From Terfezia claveryi (Eukaryota; Ascomycota; Pezizomycetes; Pezizales; Pezizaceae), in NCBI GenBank assembly GCA_015179025.1, contig WHUX01000025.1:186001-250000 (forward strand): a stretch of DNA of 64,000 nucleotides, in the 5' to 3' direction. The translations under genes and the position numbers were made by a program. The notes beneath the pieces are model-generated. The model was not told the origin of the DNA and searched no databases. It saw only the letters and a program-made list of their open reading frames with translations. Positions 44,702-56,587 of this stretch are shown one piece after another. Within the stretch, counting starts at the first letter, position 1. Each line of letters begins with the position of its first letter.

Positions 44702-46309
44702 CTAATACAACACCCTCGTCAAAATTTTTGTGCTCAAAGATTCCAAGCTCACGTAAAGGCTCTTAATCTCATTAAAGCTAACGTCACTAACATCCGCCAT
44801 CAAATACGCCACATCCTTCCTCGAATCAGAAGTCTGCTTATCGACGTTGTGGTCTGCTAGGATGGAATTGACTTGACGGAGGACACCGGGGCGGTTCTGG
44901 TGAATGAAGATGACGCGGACGTGGTTCTCTTGGGATTGACCAATGGAGCGGAGGGTGACTTCGGGCATGTTGACGGATCCTGTAGATATTGTTAGTTATT
45001 GATCTAAACAATGGGGGCGTGGGATAGCAGGCATACCAATCGTGCTCCCCTCATTGATATATCTTGTAAGTGCCTCTCCAACCTCAATACCAATCGCAGA
45101 TTGAGCCTCCTCAGTCGATCCACCAATATGAGGAGTAAGAATCAAGTTCTTCAATCCCCTCAGATCCTTTCCCCAAGTGTTCACTCTATCGAAGTTGTGC
45201 GGCCCATTCTCAGCAGGCTCATTAGGGTAGACATCCAGTGCCGCACCAGCAATCTTTCCCGCAGTCATAGCTTCAATCAATGCTGGAATTTCGACAACAG
45301 AACCCGGGAGGCATTGAGCAAGTAGCTCCCATGCTTCATTTCCAAGAACTGCTCTTTCCCGATCATGTTCTTTGTCTCTGGAAGCTCGGGGACGTGTAAG
45401 CTGACGAAGTCCGCCATGGTTAAGAGCTCCGATAAGGTGCTGACTTGCTTTGCGGAGCCGAGTGCCATGAGGGGGATGATGTCGTAGTAGATTACTGACA
45501 TTCCCATGGCCTCTGCAAGGACTGAAAGTTGGGAGCCAATATGTCCGTATCCGACAATACCTAGCTCAGATGTCAGCTCATGGCCCGCACCATCTCCCAA
45601 TTAATTGAGAAACTGATGGAGTAGAATGTACATACCCAAAGTCTTCCCCCGAATCTCCCAGCACCTGTTACTAACCTTATTCCACTCCCCACGGTGCAAC
45701 TCTTCATTCCTATCACCAAGCTGCCTAGCCAAACAAATTATCTCAGCAATCATCAACTCAGCAACACTTCGAGAGTTGCTGAATGGAGAGTTGAAGACAA
45801 CAATTCCGTGCTTTCTGGCGTACTCGAGGTCAACCTGGTTGGTGCCGATACAGAAGCATCCAATGGCAAGCAAGTTCTTTGCCTCCCTGAGGACCTTCTC
45901 CGTCAATTGTGTCTTGGAGCGGATACCAATGACATGGATATCTCTGCACTCACTTCACATCAGCCAAACCCATTCCCCAATTGCAGCATATAAGTGAAAA
46001 CACCACTCACCGAATCTTCTCAATCAACTTATCCTCCGACAACGACCCCTTCAAAAACTCCACCTGATACCCCTGCTTATCCAAGATATCCCTCGCAGTC
46101 TTATTGACATTCTCCAGCAACAAAATCTTGATATCCTCTGTCGCAAACGGCTTCAATTGCTTGCTGGGCAGCCTACTCTCTTCTGCCCTACTCCTGTGCC
46201 CATATGAGCCTACGGGAGAATGGAAAGTTGAGATTGGGCTCGTGGAGATGCTCAAGTAGTGGGCAGTGGCCTGCCTGTACCCGCCAATGATTTCCCTTGG
46301 TTCAGTCAT
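44702..46309 (-). CDS. SER3: D-3-phosphoglycerate dehydrogenase (Ser3/Ser33 type), one apparent base deletion
   Basis: Exons 46011-46309, 45636-45943, 45037-45560 and 44702-44979; introns 67, 75 and 57 nt. Frame landmarks: KILLLENVNKTARDIL, CFCIGTNQVDLEYA, LGIVGYGHIGSQLSVLAEAMGM (NAD loop), TPHIGGSTEEAQ with the catalytic His, and STIG-SVNMPEVTLRSI leading into a C-terminal ACT domain (HQNRPGVLRQVNSILADHNV). One base is missing in a G run at 45303-45305 (LLNASRG). With it restored the gene is 469 residues, the same length as yeast Ser33. It oxidises 3-phosphoglycerate, the first step of serine synthesis. The ACT domain mediates serine feedback. Confidence 0.94.
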
Positions 46310-46491
46310 TATGTGTATAGCTTTGTTGGATGTGTCAAAAAAGCCTTGCGGTGCCAGATGCAGCTCTCGTCGAACTGTTCGAAGAAGGAAGAAGGGAAAT
46401 CTAAACTCTAGGAATAGGTATTGTAGGGTCCTTTGCAGATCAAAAAATTATGACGTGAGGTTTTATTCTAATATTTATATATACCCCTCTA

Positions 46492-46498
46492 TGAGTCA
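46492..46498. promoter_or_regulatory. TGAGTCA, Gcn4/Cpc1-type site upstream of SER3
   Basis: A perfect palindromic-core Gcn4 site about 183 bp upstream of the SER3 start, next to a TATATATAC tract. Cross-pathway control of amino-acid genes by Gcn4/Cpc1 is established in fungi; use here is inferred from position. Confidence 0.5.
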
Positions 46499-46853
46499 AG
46501 ATCAAGGGTCGAACGGGGGGAGGTTCTAGGCCTTATAAGAATTTCACTCTGCTCATGCCCCACTGGCCGCCTGGCTACGCAATTGCACTGTAGAAACTTT
46601 TTCACGAGGTGGGCACCTCTTGCGTGCTTGTCTCTTGCTCAACTCTAGTTAGGCTGTTCCACAATGTGGCAACCGACGCGCAAAGAACGCCGATATAAAT
46701 TCCTTGATTCGTCTATTTACAGCCCTTGTACTGACCGATACAAAAAATATTTGAAACAATAAAACTAAACCTCTAGTTAATAATACCCATATCTCCATTA
46801 TTCCATCCTATCCTTTGTAGCTACTGCCATTTCAAACATAAAAATAAACTTAC

Positions 46854-47417
46854 CATTTATTCCCTGACTGTCACATTCTTCGACATCAATCCCTCCATTA
46901 CTCACTGCGCAATCCACCACTACCGAATTCTCCGTCATCCATGACTCTTTGTAACTCAGCATCTGCCAAACAATTTTTCGTCAACACTACATCCACAACA
47001 TAACATTCCAACGCCCGTCACTTGCCTGAGACCACGTTGCCATAACAAATTCCTCCCTGCCAGCTATTGAAGCGGGATAGCAAAGACCTCCTTCTCCCTT
47101 CGTAATCGATTTTTGCGTCCCATCTCTTTTTTGAATGACCTCAAGGACCAACTTGTGGACGTTGGCTTCTGTGAAATCTGTATGCCAGATGTTGGATAGC
47201 CTTGGAACCGAATATATATCCACGATGTGATCATAAACCCTCTCTTTAACTTGCTTGATGGTATCGCCTCCAAGTTTAACCAATGCCTCAAACGTAATAC
47301 CTAGTACCTAGTCTTTCCTTTGCTGTTTCGTCAGATATACTCGAATACGAAATCGTGCAATCGATCTTCGCATTGTTGGCCTTCTGCCGTGCTCTTCCTC
47401 TCCTTCACCTCAGTCAT
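46854..47417 (-). CDS. Uncharacterised gene, partial model with a GC-AG intron
   Basis: Exon 1 47349-47417 (MTEVKERKSTAEG...), a short 41-nt intron, exon 2 47026-47307, then exon 3 46854-46962 after a 63-nt intron beginning GCAAGT, the consensus form of GC donors. All joins keep frame. Exon 2 is the most protein-like part (GGDTIKQVKERVYDHIVDIY, SNIWHTDFTEANVHKLVLEV). Exon 3 reads MLSYKESWMTENSVVVDC and ends at a GTAAGT donor, but I could not find exon 4. If the GC intron is not used, the protein would end after WSQASDGRWNVMLWM (about 122 residues). No family recognised. Confidence 0.45.
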
Positions 47418-47851
47418 CCCGTTACTGATCCTAGTAAATCTGGCCGACCGATCAGTAACTGTTAAGCTAGTATCGGTAAGTAGATAACTCACATTTTCAC
47501 AATACTTGATACTTCTGCTATTGTGAGTGATGGCTTATACTTGAATATCTCTGTTGGACCGCATTACTATACCTAATTAGGTAAAGGTCAATTATATCCT
47601 AGAGAATGAGGATCTCGACCAAATATCAAATGCAACCAGACATCCATCTAAGGAAAATACCTAACGATATTTTCTAAGCAAAATGATATCAAATTTTACA
47701 ATTCCAATATCATGTAATTTACTACTAATATACTATAATATTTTAGTTGAAGTAACTTCTATTCTTTATAACTAAAACCTTAATATGAACTTGCTTTTAT
47801 AGTAGATCATAATAGGTATATTCTATAATCTTGATTATTAACAATATTAGT
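47418..47851. other. AT-rich spacer before the inverted-repeat elements
   Basis: No gene seen. Composition is strongly AT-rich from about 47540. Confidence 0.5.
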
Positions 47852-49439
47852 CACCTGTGGCATGCAGGGGTCACATAAGCTAAGAATGAGGGGATCGTTG
47901 CGAATCCCCTATTCTTAGCTTATCTGTACCCTAGGGGATCCCCCCACCGCAAATTTTCTAGCTAAGCTTGGCATCAACCGTAGTCACTTTTGAAAAATAT
48001 AGCAAAGAACAATGGGGTTTGTGTACGTTTCTTACATATGTGCATATATGTATTCATACCAGCTCATCTGAATTTCCCACCACTATACTATTATTGCCTC
48101 CCTAGGAGCAGTGACTAACATCATTGAGACTTCTCGAAATCTCGCATCTTTGGTGAAGATAGAGAATAGAATCTGATAAGATCCAGCCTCTGCAGCGTCT
48201 TAAGCTGGCCGATTTAAGACGCAATCGCATCCAGCCTCTGCGGCGTCTTAAGCTAGCTGATTTAAGACGCTATCCATCCAGCCTCTGTAATGAGACTAGC
48301 CTCTGTCTTACCCTAAACCTGTGCTTTGGCACTGAGTGGGCTTGGCATTGTGCGGGCTTGGCATTGTGTCGCAGTCTTAATGGTGAAATAAAGTCTAAAA
48401 AAAACCAAAATGAAAAAATGAAAGGATGAATCGAACCTCTGACCTGCCAATTATAATAAACTTGAACTCAAAACCCAATCCACTACACCATAAACAAGTA
48501 ATAATAATAATACTTAACTAACCAATATGATTCACAAGATATAAACTTGATATAAGCATTATATATTCAATTATTATCAATCATAGTAGGTTGTGAGGGG
48601 GTTGTGCCAACCAGACTAGTCTAGCAGCAATATAGTCTCGTCTACATAGAATATAGGTGCTGTTATTACAAGTTGAGTTTATATTCCAGTTATCTGTAAG
48701 TCTTGTTAAATAGACTCGGACCCTACTACCAATATTCTATTTGACTTTTGATCTAGGAACCCCGATGTATGGGAATACAATATGAAATAGATAGCCGTTT
48801 GTAATTTGTTCATATCTCACATATCACATCACATCGATTATCTACTTCAATATTACAATTTAAGTAATCCTCCCATTTTCCCAATCTAGTAATTTTATTT
48901 AGTGTATGCCAAGCTTACTACAAGTAACAAGCTAGCACAATGCCAAGCCCGCTCAGTGCCAAGCCCGCTCAGGTTTAGGGTAAGACAGAGGCTAGTTTCG
49001 TTACAGAGGCTGGATAGATAGCATCTTAAATCAGCCAGCTTAAGACGCCGCAGAGGCTGGATGCGATAGCGTCTTAAATCGGCCAGCTTAAGACGCTGCA
49101 GAGGCTGGATCTTATCAGATTCTATTCTCTATCTTCATCAAAGATGCGAGATTTCGAGAAGTCTCAATGATGTTAGTCACCGCTCCTAGGGAGGCAATAA
49201 TAGTATAGTGGTGGGAAATTCAGATGAGCTGGTATGAATACATATATGCATATATATAAGAAACGTATACAAACCCCATTGTTCTTTGCTATATTTTTCA
49301 AAAGCGACTACGGTTGACGCCAAGCTTAGCTAGAAAATTTGCGGTGGGGGGATCCCCTGGGGTGCAGATAAACTAAGAATAGGGGATTCACAACGATCCC
49401 CTCATTCTTAGCTTATGTGACCCCTGCATGCCATAGGTA
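47852..49439. mobile_element. 1588-bp element with terminal inverted repeats of about 0.5 kb (copy 1)
   Basis: The left arm starts CACCTGTGGCATGCAGGGG. The right arm (from about 48925) is its reverse complement over about 510 bp with few differences. Each arm itself starts with a hairpin (AGCTAAGAAT...ATTCTTAGCT) and holds two units of a 48-bp repeat containing a GCGTCTTAAG/TTTAAGACGC stem. The unique centre (about 48370-48924) has no long ORF. It carries a tRNA-like segment and one TTGTGCCAACCAGACTA. Non-autonomous, long-TIR class (Mutator-like or unknown). Confidence 0.88.
48423..48494 (-). other. tRNA-like segment with pol III A- and B-box matches (copy 1)
   Basis: On the minus strand TGGTGTAGTGG matches an A box and, 46 nt later, GGTTCGATTC matches a B box. 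Stems of a cloverleaf do not pair, so it is not a working tRNA. It sits inside the element between the arms. Confidence 0.5.
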
Positions 49440-49481
49440 GTATATATAGTATATCTATATAATCCTTCCATATACTAATAT

Positions 49482-51117
49482 CACCTGTGGCATGCAGGGG
49501 TCACATAAGCTAAGAATGAGGGGATCGTTGCGAATCCCCTATTCTTAGCTTATCTGCACCCCAGGGGATCCCCCCACCGCAAATTTTCTAGCTAAGCTTG
49601 GCGTCAACCGTAGTCGCTTTTGAAAAATATAGCAAAGAACAATGGGGTTTGTGTACGTTTCTTACATATGTGCATATATGTATTCATACCAGCTCATCTG
49701 AATTTCCCACCACTATACTATTATTGCCTCTCTAGGAGCGGTGACTAACATCATTGAGACTTCTTGAAATCTCGCATCTTTGGTGAAGATAGAGAATAGA
49801 ATCTGATAAGATCTAGCCTCTGTAGCGTCTTAAGCTGGCCGATTTAAAATGCTATCGCATCCAGCCTCTGCAGTGTCTTAAGCTGGCCGATTTAAGACGC
49901 TATCGCATCCAGCCTTTGCGGCGTCTTAAGCTGGCTGATTTAAGACGCTATCCATCCAGCCTCTGTAACGAGACTAGCCTCTATCTTACCCTAAACCTGT
50001 GCTTTGGCACTGAGTGGGCTTGGCATTGTGCGGGCTTGGCATTGTGTCGCAGTCTTAATGGTGAAATAAAGTCTAAAAAAAACCAAAATAAAAAAATGAA
50101 AGGATGAATCGAACCTCTGACCTGCCAATTATAATAAACTTGAACTCAAAACCCAATCCACTGCACCATAAACAAGTAATAATAATAATACTTAACTAAC
50201 CAATATGATTCACAAGATATAAACTTGATATAAGCATTATACATTCAATTATTATCAATCATAGTAGGTTGTGGGGGAGTTGTGCCAACCAGACTAGTCT
50301 AGCAGCAATATAGTCTCGTCTACATAGAATATAGATGCTGTTATTACAAGTTGAGTTTATATTCCGGTTATCTGTAAGTCTTGTTAAATAGACTCGGACC
50401 CTACTACCAATATTCTATTTGACTTTTGATCTAGGAACCCCGATGTATGGGAATACAATATGAAATAGATAGCCGTTTGTAATTTGTTCATATCTCACAT
50501 ATCATATCACATCGATTATCTACTTCAATATTACAATTTAAGTAATCCTCCCATTTTCCCAATCTAGTAATTTTATTTAGTGTATGCTAAGCTTACTACA
50601 AGTAACAAGCTAGCATAATGCCAAGCCCGCTCAGTGCCAAGCCCGCTCAGGTTTAGGGTAAGACAGAGGCTAGTCTCATTACAGAGGCTAGATGGATAGC
50701 ATCTTAAATCAGCCAGCTTAAGACGCCGCAGAGGCTGGATGCGATAGCGTCTTAAATCGGCCAGCTTAAGACGCTGCAGAGGCTGGATCTTATCAGATTC
50801 TATTCTCTATCTTTACCAAAGATGCGAGATTTCGAGAAGTCTCAATGATGTTAGTCACCGCTCCTAGGGAGGCAATAATAGTATAGTGGTGGGAAATTCA
50901 GATGAGCTGGTATGAATACATATATGCATATATGTAAGAAACGTACACAAACCCCATTGTTCTTTGCTATATTTTTCAAAAGCGACTACGGTTGACGCCA
51001 AGCTTAGCTAGAAAATTTGCGGTGGGGGGATCCCCTGGGGTGCAGATAAGCTAAGAATAGGGGATTCGCAACGATCCCCTCATTCTTAGCTTATGTGACC
51101 CCTGCATGCCACAGGTG
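49482..51117. mobile_element. 1636-bp element with terminal inverted repeats of about 0.5 kb (copy 2)
   Basis: Same family and same orientation as the copy ending 42 bp upstream, and nearly identical to it. Ends are CACCTGTGGCATG and CATGCCACAGGTG, flanked by ATAT on both sides. It is 48 bp longer because its left arm holds three instead of two copies of the 48-bp hairpin unit (about 49813-49960). No transposase frame. Confidence 0.9.
50102..50173 (-). other. tRNA-like segment with pol III A- and B-box matches (copy 2)
   Basis: Same sequence as 48423-48494 within the second element. B-box match GGTTCGATTC at 50106-50115 (complement). Confidence 0.5.
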
Positions 51118-51346
51118 ATATATACAGTAAAGACATAAAGGATCTATCCATCAGGGAAAAATTAATCTGCTTCCTATAGCAGGTTGCGTCTTGCTGCGTC
51201 CCGAGCTTCCCATTTCTGTTTCATCTATCTATCTTTCTCTTTTTCCATATTACCGAACATTGTGATGAAGATTTCCATGGAAATAAAAATGAGGCATAGA
51301 GATCTGAGTCTGAGATCCGGTACAATGTGTCTCTTATCACGCAAAC

Positions 51347-51559
51347 TCAAAGGTTGTAGGGCGAGCGCTGCGTGAATCTGCCTTTAAGTCTTTGCTGTGC
51401 ATTCCCATTCTTAATCACTCGTTGTACTGTATTGCGGGGGATCTCTGTTTTTATGGGCAATTTCACGCTGGGAGCTCCTTGGGTATTGAATTCAATGATC
51501 CACTCCCTCTCTACTTGTGTACACTCACGTCTCTTTCTTGTATCTTGATCGGTCAGCAT
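51347..51559 (-). pseudogene. Tc1-like transposase N-terminal (helix-turn-helix) fragment
   Basis: A frame of 70 codons reading KRRECTQVEREWIIEF, then IPRNTVQRVIKNGNAQQRLK. This is the paired-type helix-turn-helix pattern at the start of Tc1/mariner transposases. No DDE region follows, so it is a truncated relic. It lies 230 bp from the second long-TIR element. Confidence 0.6.
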
Positions 51560-51863
51560 GTTGTGGTTGTAGAAGTTACCTACTCCGTGTCAAAAAGTAG
51601 ATTGCAACAGCTAGGTGGCCCATGACTTTTGTGGCTTTCTCATGAACAAATATACGACATTCTGGATAGTATGGTTGAAAATATAAATGTAGAGGCTTAC
51701 GTGGAGTGAAGAATCTGTAAAAATATTTCTCTGGAAGTATAATATGAAAATGAGTGAAATCAAGTCAAGGTGTTATTGTTAATTTATTGGCTATAATGTC
51801 AAAAAGAAGAAAGATACATACATATCCGCTTAAATAAATATCTATATTTTTGGTACCCTACGC

Positions 51864-53680
51864 TTACTTCTCAGTCACGTACAAATCGACATACTTATCT
51901 ACCTCCCAATCATCAATGACTCCCTTGATAGAAGCATCCTCAATCTTGGCTGCCTTAGTATCATCGAACCTGCCCCTCAGGTGCCTGGCAAATTTTTCCT
52001 TCAATAAAGGAATACCCTCTTCTCGGCGAAACCTATGTCCAACAGGATACTCGACCTCAACTTCCTCCAAAGTAGTGCCATCATTGAAAGTGATAAGGAT
52101 TGCGTTTCCAATAGATCGCTTATCAGGGTGGTGGTACTCTGCTGAGAACTTAAGATCCTCCACACACTCCATCTTTTCCCTAAGGGCATCAATGCGTGGG
52201 TCAGAGGCGACGGCGTCGCTGTAATCCGTGGTAGTGAGGCGGCCAAAGATGATTGGGACTGCGACCATGTATTGGATGCAGTGGTCTCGGTCAGCGTAAT
52301 TGTGTAGTGGTCCCTTCTTGTCGATAATTCGGATAGCAGCCTCCTGGGTTCGGATACGTATATGCTTGATGTCCTCAACAGTCTTTCCGGCCTCCTTGAG
52401 CTTATGGTGCAGAGTCATGGCAGCCTCACAGGCAGTCTGAGAGTGGAATTCAGCTGGGTACGAGATCTTGAAGAGGATGTTCTCCATCACGTAGCTTCCG
52501 TATGGGCGTTGGAATTTGAACTCCTTGCCCTTGAAGAGAACATCGTAAAAACCCCAGATCTTAGCGGTGAGGACAGAGTTGATGGCTCCAACACCACCGT
52601 TCTTCACCATAAGAGCGAGGTTGACGGCTCGGGAGCAGGCATCTCCGGCAGCCCAGGACTTGCGGGACATGGTGTTTGGTGCATGGCGGTAAGTTCGGAG
52701 GGATTGACCATCAACCCAGGCCTGCGAGACAGCGGCAATGGTCTCTTCTCGGCTGAGACCGAGGAGCTTGCTGACGACGGCGGTGGTGGCAACCTTGACG
52801 AGCACAACGTGGTCGAGACCGACTCGGTTGAAGGAGTTCTCGAGGGCAAGGCAACCCTGGATTTCGTGGGCCTTGATCATTGCCTCGAGAACGTCCTTGA
52901 CTGTGGGGACCTTGGTGCCCTTGGAGGAATCGGCTTTGGCAGTACGCGCAAGCCAGTCGGCGACGGCAAGGATACCACCAAGGTTGTCAGAGGGGTGGCC
53001 CCACTCGGCAGCGAGCCAGCAGTCATTGTAGTCAAGCCATCGGATAGCAGTGCCAATGTTGAAGGCTCCGCGGATGGGGTCGAGTTGGTAGGGTGTACCT
53101 GGAACCTTGGTGCCATTGGGAACGATAGTGCCTGTACCAATTGGAATCAACAGTGCTCTTTACGAGAGCGTGCAATGGAACTTCATTACTTACCCGGAAC
53201 AACAGGCCCAAGAAGTTTGGTGCACTGCTCGAAATTCAATGCCTCAAGACCACAACCCAGAGTATCTATCAGACAGAGCTTGGCAGTATCCCACTAGCGA
53301 TCCGGAATATCAGTCCTCTCCTCCGTACATTCCGCATCCAGGTTGGAGAGACATACGGCCAATGGGCTTTCAATCTTGTAATCATGAACATAATCTGCAA
53401 TATCCTTCAACACCTGGTCCACATCCGCAGCCTTATTATCGTGAATAGCCTCCGTGGGCGTTTCTTTGATCTGGGCAGCATTCACTTTCGACATTGAGCT
53501 AAACCTAGCTATACTGCTTCCGAATGTAGGAGGTGCGGTATTCCTAGTCACCGGCATAGCCGCTTGAGCAACGAAAGAAGCAGTTCGTAGAGTTGAGACC
53601 ACAGAGAGGGATGTGATTCTGGACGAGGTGAGGTTTAGCCGGGAAGCAGAGCGAGCAATATTTCGGCCGAGGGAAGACAT
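51864..53680 (-). CDS. prpD: 2-methylcitrate dehydratase (PrpD/MmgE family), mitochondrial
   Basis: Exons 53357-53680, 53194-53293 and 51864-53131; introns 63 and 62 nt; 563 residues. The first 50 residues are rich in Arg, Ser and Ala with almost no acidic residues, a mitochondrial presequence. The joins give [23 protein letters not shown] and [18 protein letters not shown], the conserved N-terminal helical block. [35 protein letters not shown] and the [19 protein letters not shown] block are hallmark MmgE/PrpD motifs. It dehydrates 2-methylcitrate in the methylcitrate cycle, which disposes of propionyl-CoA. Citrate synthase and lyase partners are not in the window. Confidence 0.94.
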
Positions 53681-55434
53681 GATGGTATAACTAATGTGGA
53701 GAGGGGAGTAAGAAGAAAGGGTGATATATGTTTAGCCCGTACTCGTGAGGTCAAGGAGATACTGTACAAGGAGGAAAGCACAAATGAGATTAAACAACCT
53801 GAGGCCGGCCTTAAATTACGGAAGGTTTGTGGGGATGACAGGTGTATATGAAGCCCTGAATTCCGCAAAAGTCAATAGTGAGAAGTAAATACAGTACTTA
53901 GTATAGCTTAAGGCTCGGGGCTATATAGCCGAGTCTACCCCGCCGGATATCTCTACGATCCCTGTAACATGCCGCAATGTCTGTGCTAATTGCTGTAAAT
54001 ACCTATGCAAACCGGCAAACAGACATCAACAGCATGGAGTTATTATCAATTATTGAACAATGTTCAAATTCCCATGACATATTTCTGTGATTGAGTGGCA
54101 GCTCTAAATCAAGGTGCCAGACGGTGTAGCAAAACCAGCTCGTGCTTCTCTATATACTGTACATGATCTTAAGAATGGAAGAGGCTAGCGTGAGTGTACA
54201 TACATAGAAGGCTTGGCACTAGAGCTTGTTTAAGGTCAGGCGAGACAAAGCTTGTGGAAATAATAGACAATATGACGATAGGGAGATATCATCCTTTCAG
54301 AAGTTAGACTATGAGCCTGTGTGAACATGTCTAAGACCTCTATGGGAAAAAAACGACTACAACTCTCCTACTTCACTTGAACTCACGCTGTTTAATGCTA
54401 ACATACCGACAAACTGGGTAGAACAACGAGCTCACGGCAGAAATAGAATATCGAACAGAAGTCGGAGTCAGAGGAACCAAAACTCATCCAAGAAGACCCG
54501 AACTTAGACGAAGAAGAAGAAGAACCAGAGTATCAACAGATTAACCCAGAGAAAAATCACAAAACTCAAAGGTCCCTCAAATTATAGAACGTGGGCAAAG
54601 ACATGGAAATGTGCCTACCCTGGTTATACTTGCCTTTGGGCCGGAAAACGATGGCTAATTTCCGGGTCAAGGCCAAGACGGCCGGATAAGGCGATTAAAC
54701 AGATCTGCATACAATAATAATTATTAGTTCAACATAGGTAAGAATATAACCAGACTACCTAATCCGATATATATTCGTGCGTTGCAAACGTTAACGAGGC
54801 TACTTACTTAATTAAGGCTCAAAAGCGTTTGAACTACCCTATAGAACTACCCGGTTACCTACCTTATTATGTAAAGTACAATATGCAAGCGGCTAATCAT
54901 TGGCATTCGCCCTGCTTGTAGGACCCTTTCCTTGGTACGACTGGACCCTTCTATCTACCGGTAGACGAGGGTCTGATCTGATCGCGAGACTGAAACTCGA
55001 GATAGAGTGCAGTGCCCCAGCGTATTAGTCGAACAGATAGATGTTTCTAATCACTGAGATGGAAGCCACGCTAGCCTTGGGGCAGAGCACGTCATCTCCT
55101 GCCTCGGATGTTTATAATATAGATATCTCGCCCTTACCATTGATATTTGAATCGCACAGTCTACTGCCAACTAATCGCTCCATGGTAGGGAGGGTATGTG
55201 CATAATATTATAATTCATGAACACAGCCCAATCCCCTTGACCACCACATCGATATCTTTACTCGCTGCTTCTCTCGCCCCTTGCAAGATCTGGATGTCGA
55301 GTTTAGGATAGCTGACCCCTCAACCGAATCTTACCCCGCCCAAGATCCTACCCCACCTTACCTTTCAGCCCCTTACACTAAGGCTTCTGGATCCTGATTA
55401 GAACATTTCTTCAGGAAGCAGAGATCGAAGGAAA
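53681..55434. other. 1.75-kb intergenic region
   Basis: Shared upstream region of PrpD and MET14, which diverge. A GAAGAAGAAGAAGAA stretch near 54511. No ORF or RNA gene supported. Confidence 0.5.
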
Positions 55435-56432
55435 ATGGCTACGTAAGTGAATTCACCTCTTGGCTATCTATAGCTGATTTGTGAACCAATAGAAACATTA
55501 CCTGGCATGAAGGGCTTACTCGCGAGGAGCGAAACAAATACCGTGGCCAACAAGGCATCACAATTTGGTTGACCGGTTTGTCCGCGTCGGGAAAGTCTAC
55601 AGTCGCCACAGCTCTGGAACAGCATTTGCTGCATAACGGTGTTGCTGTTTACAGGCTCGATGGTATTTCATTCTTCTCCGTCGCCTTGGATAATCTCTCT
55701 CTAACAAATCGGGTGTGCGCCTTGGTGACTGTCAGGTTCCGATTCGGGAGTAGATCGGTGATGCATCATGTACGTGTGCATTTGCCGTCCTCTCGAAACG
55801 AAACTTGCAGTCACTTCTGTGCTGCACTTTACAGGTGACAATATTCGCTTCGGTCTGAATAAAGATTTGGGCTTCTCGGAAAAAGACAGGAATGAAAATA
55901 TTCGGAGGATAGCCGAGGTGAGGCAGTCCCCATAATTACATGTGTTTCTTGTTCCATTTTTTTTGGCGAGTGCTGCACGCTTGACTGGTATTTTCAATCG
56001 GTGTGCAGGTCGCAGCGTACAATACTTCAAAACTCAACCACTCAATGGAAAGTTAATATATCTCTGCAATAGGTTTCCAAGCTTTTCGCCGATTCCTCAA
56101 CTGTCTCAATTACCTCCTTCATATCACCCTACCGTGCTGACCGACTCACTGCGCGTGAATTGCACTCCGCTGCCAGTCCTCCAATCCCTTTCATTGAGGT
56201 TCACATCGACGTTCCTCTTGAGGTAGCTGAAGCCAGGGATCCAAAGGGCCTCTACAAGAAGGCTAGGGAGGGTATCATCAAGGAGTTTACTGGAATTAGT
56301 GCTCCTTATGAAGCCCCGGAGAATCCAGAACTTAAGATTAGGACTGATCAACTAAGTGTGGAAGAGGCCGTTCAAGAGATTGTCCGCTACCTGGAGGAGG
56401 AGGGATACATTACACTGAAGGCGCTGGCCTAA
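55435..56432 (+). CDS. MET14: Adenylylsulfate (APS) kinase (Met14)
   Basis: Exons 55435-55442 (8 nt), 55493-55662, 55835-55917 and 56073-56432, with introns of 50, 172 and 155 nt; 206 residues (yeast 202). The tiny first exon encodes MA and part of a Thr codon, and joins to [33 protein letters not shown] is the P loop, [19 protein letters not shown] the substrate block, [14 protein letters not shown] the next, and [20 protein letters not shown] the APS-binding block. It phosphorylates APS to PAPS in sulfate assimilation. Introns 2 and 3 are long for this window. Confidence 0.95.
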
Positions 56433-56587
56433 GCCGAGAATGAGAGGGTAAATATTACACGGATATTCAAAAAGGAGAACCAAACTAGTCCCTATTTTCT
56501 ATTTTCTATTTTCTATTTTCAGTTGTTATCTTAAATTCAACACAGCTCGGCGGGACATAGACTCAGGGCCACTGCAATATAACTTTA

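Noticed and set aside
52362..53297. 311-codon plus-strand frame opposite PrpD
   Set aside because: Shadow of the PrpD coding strand; all recognisable motifs are on the minus strand.
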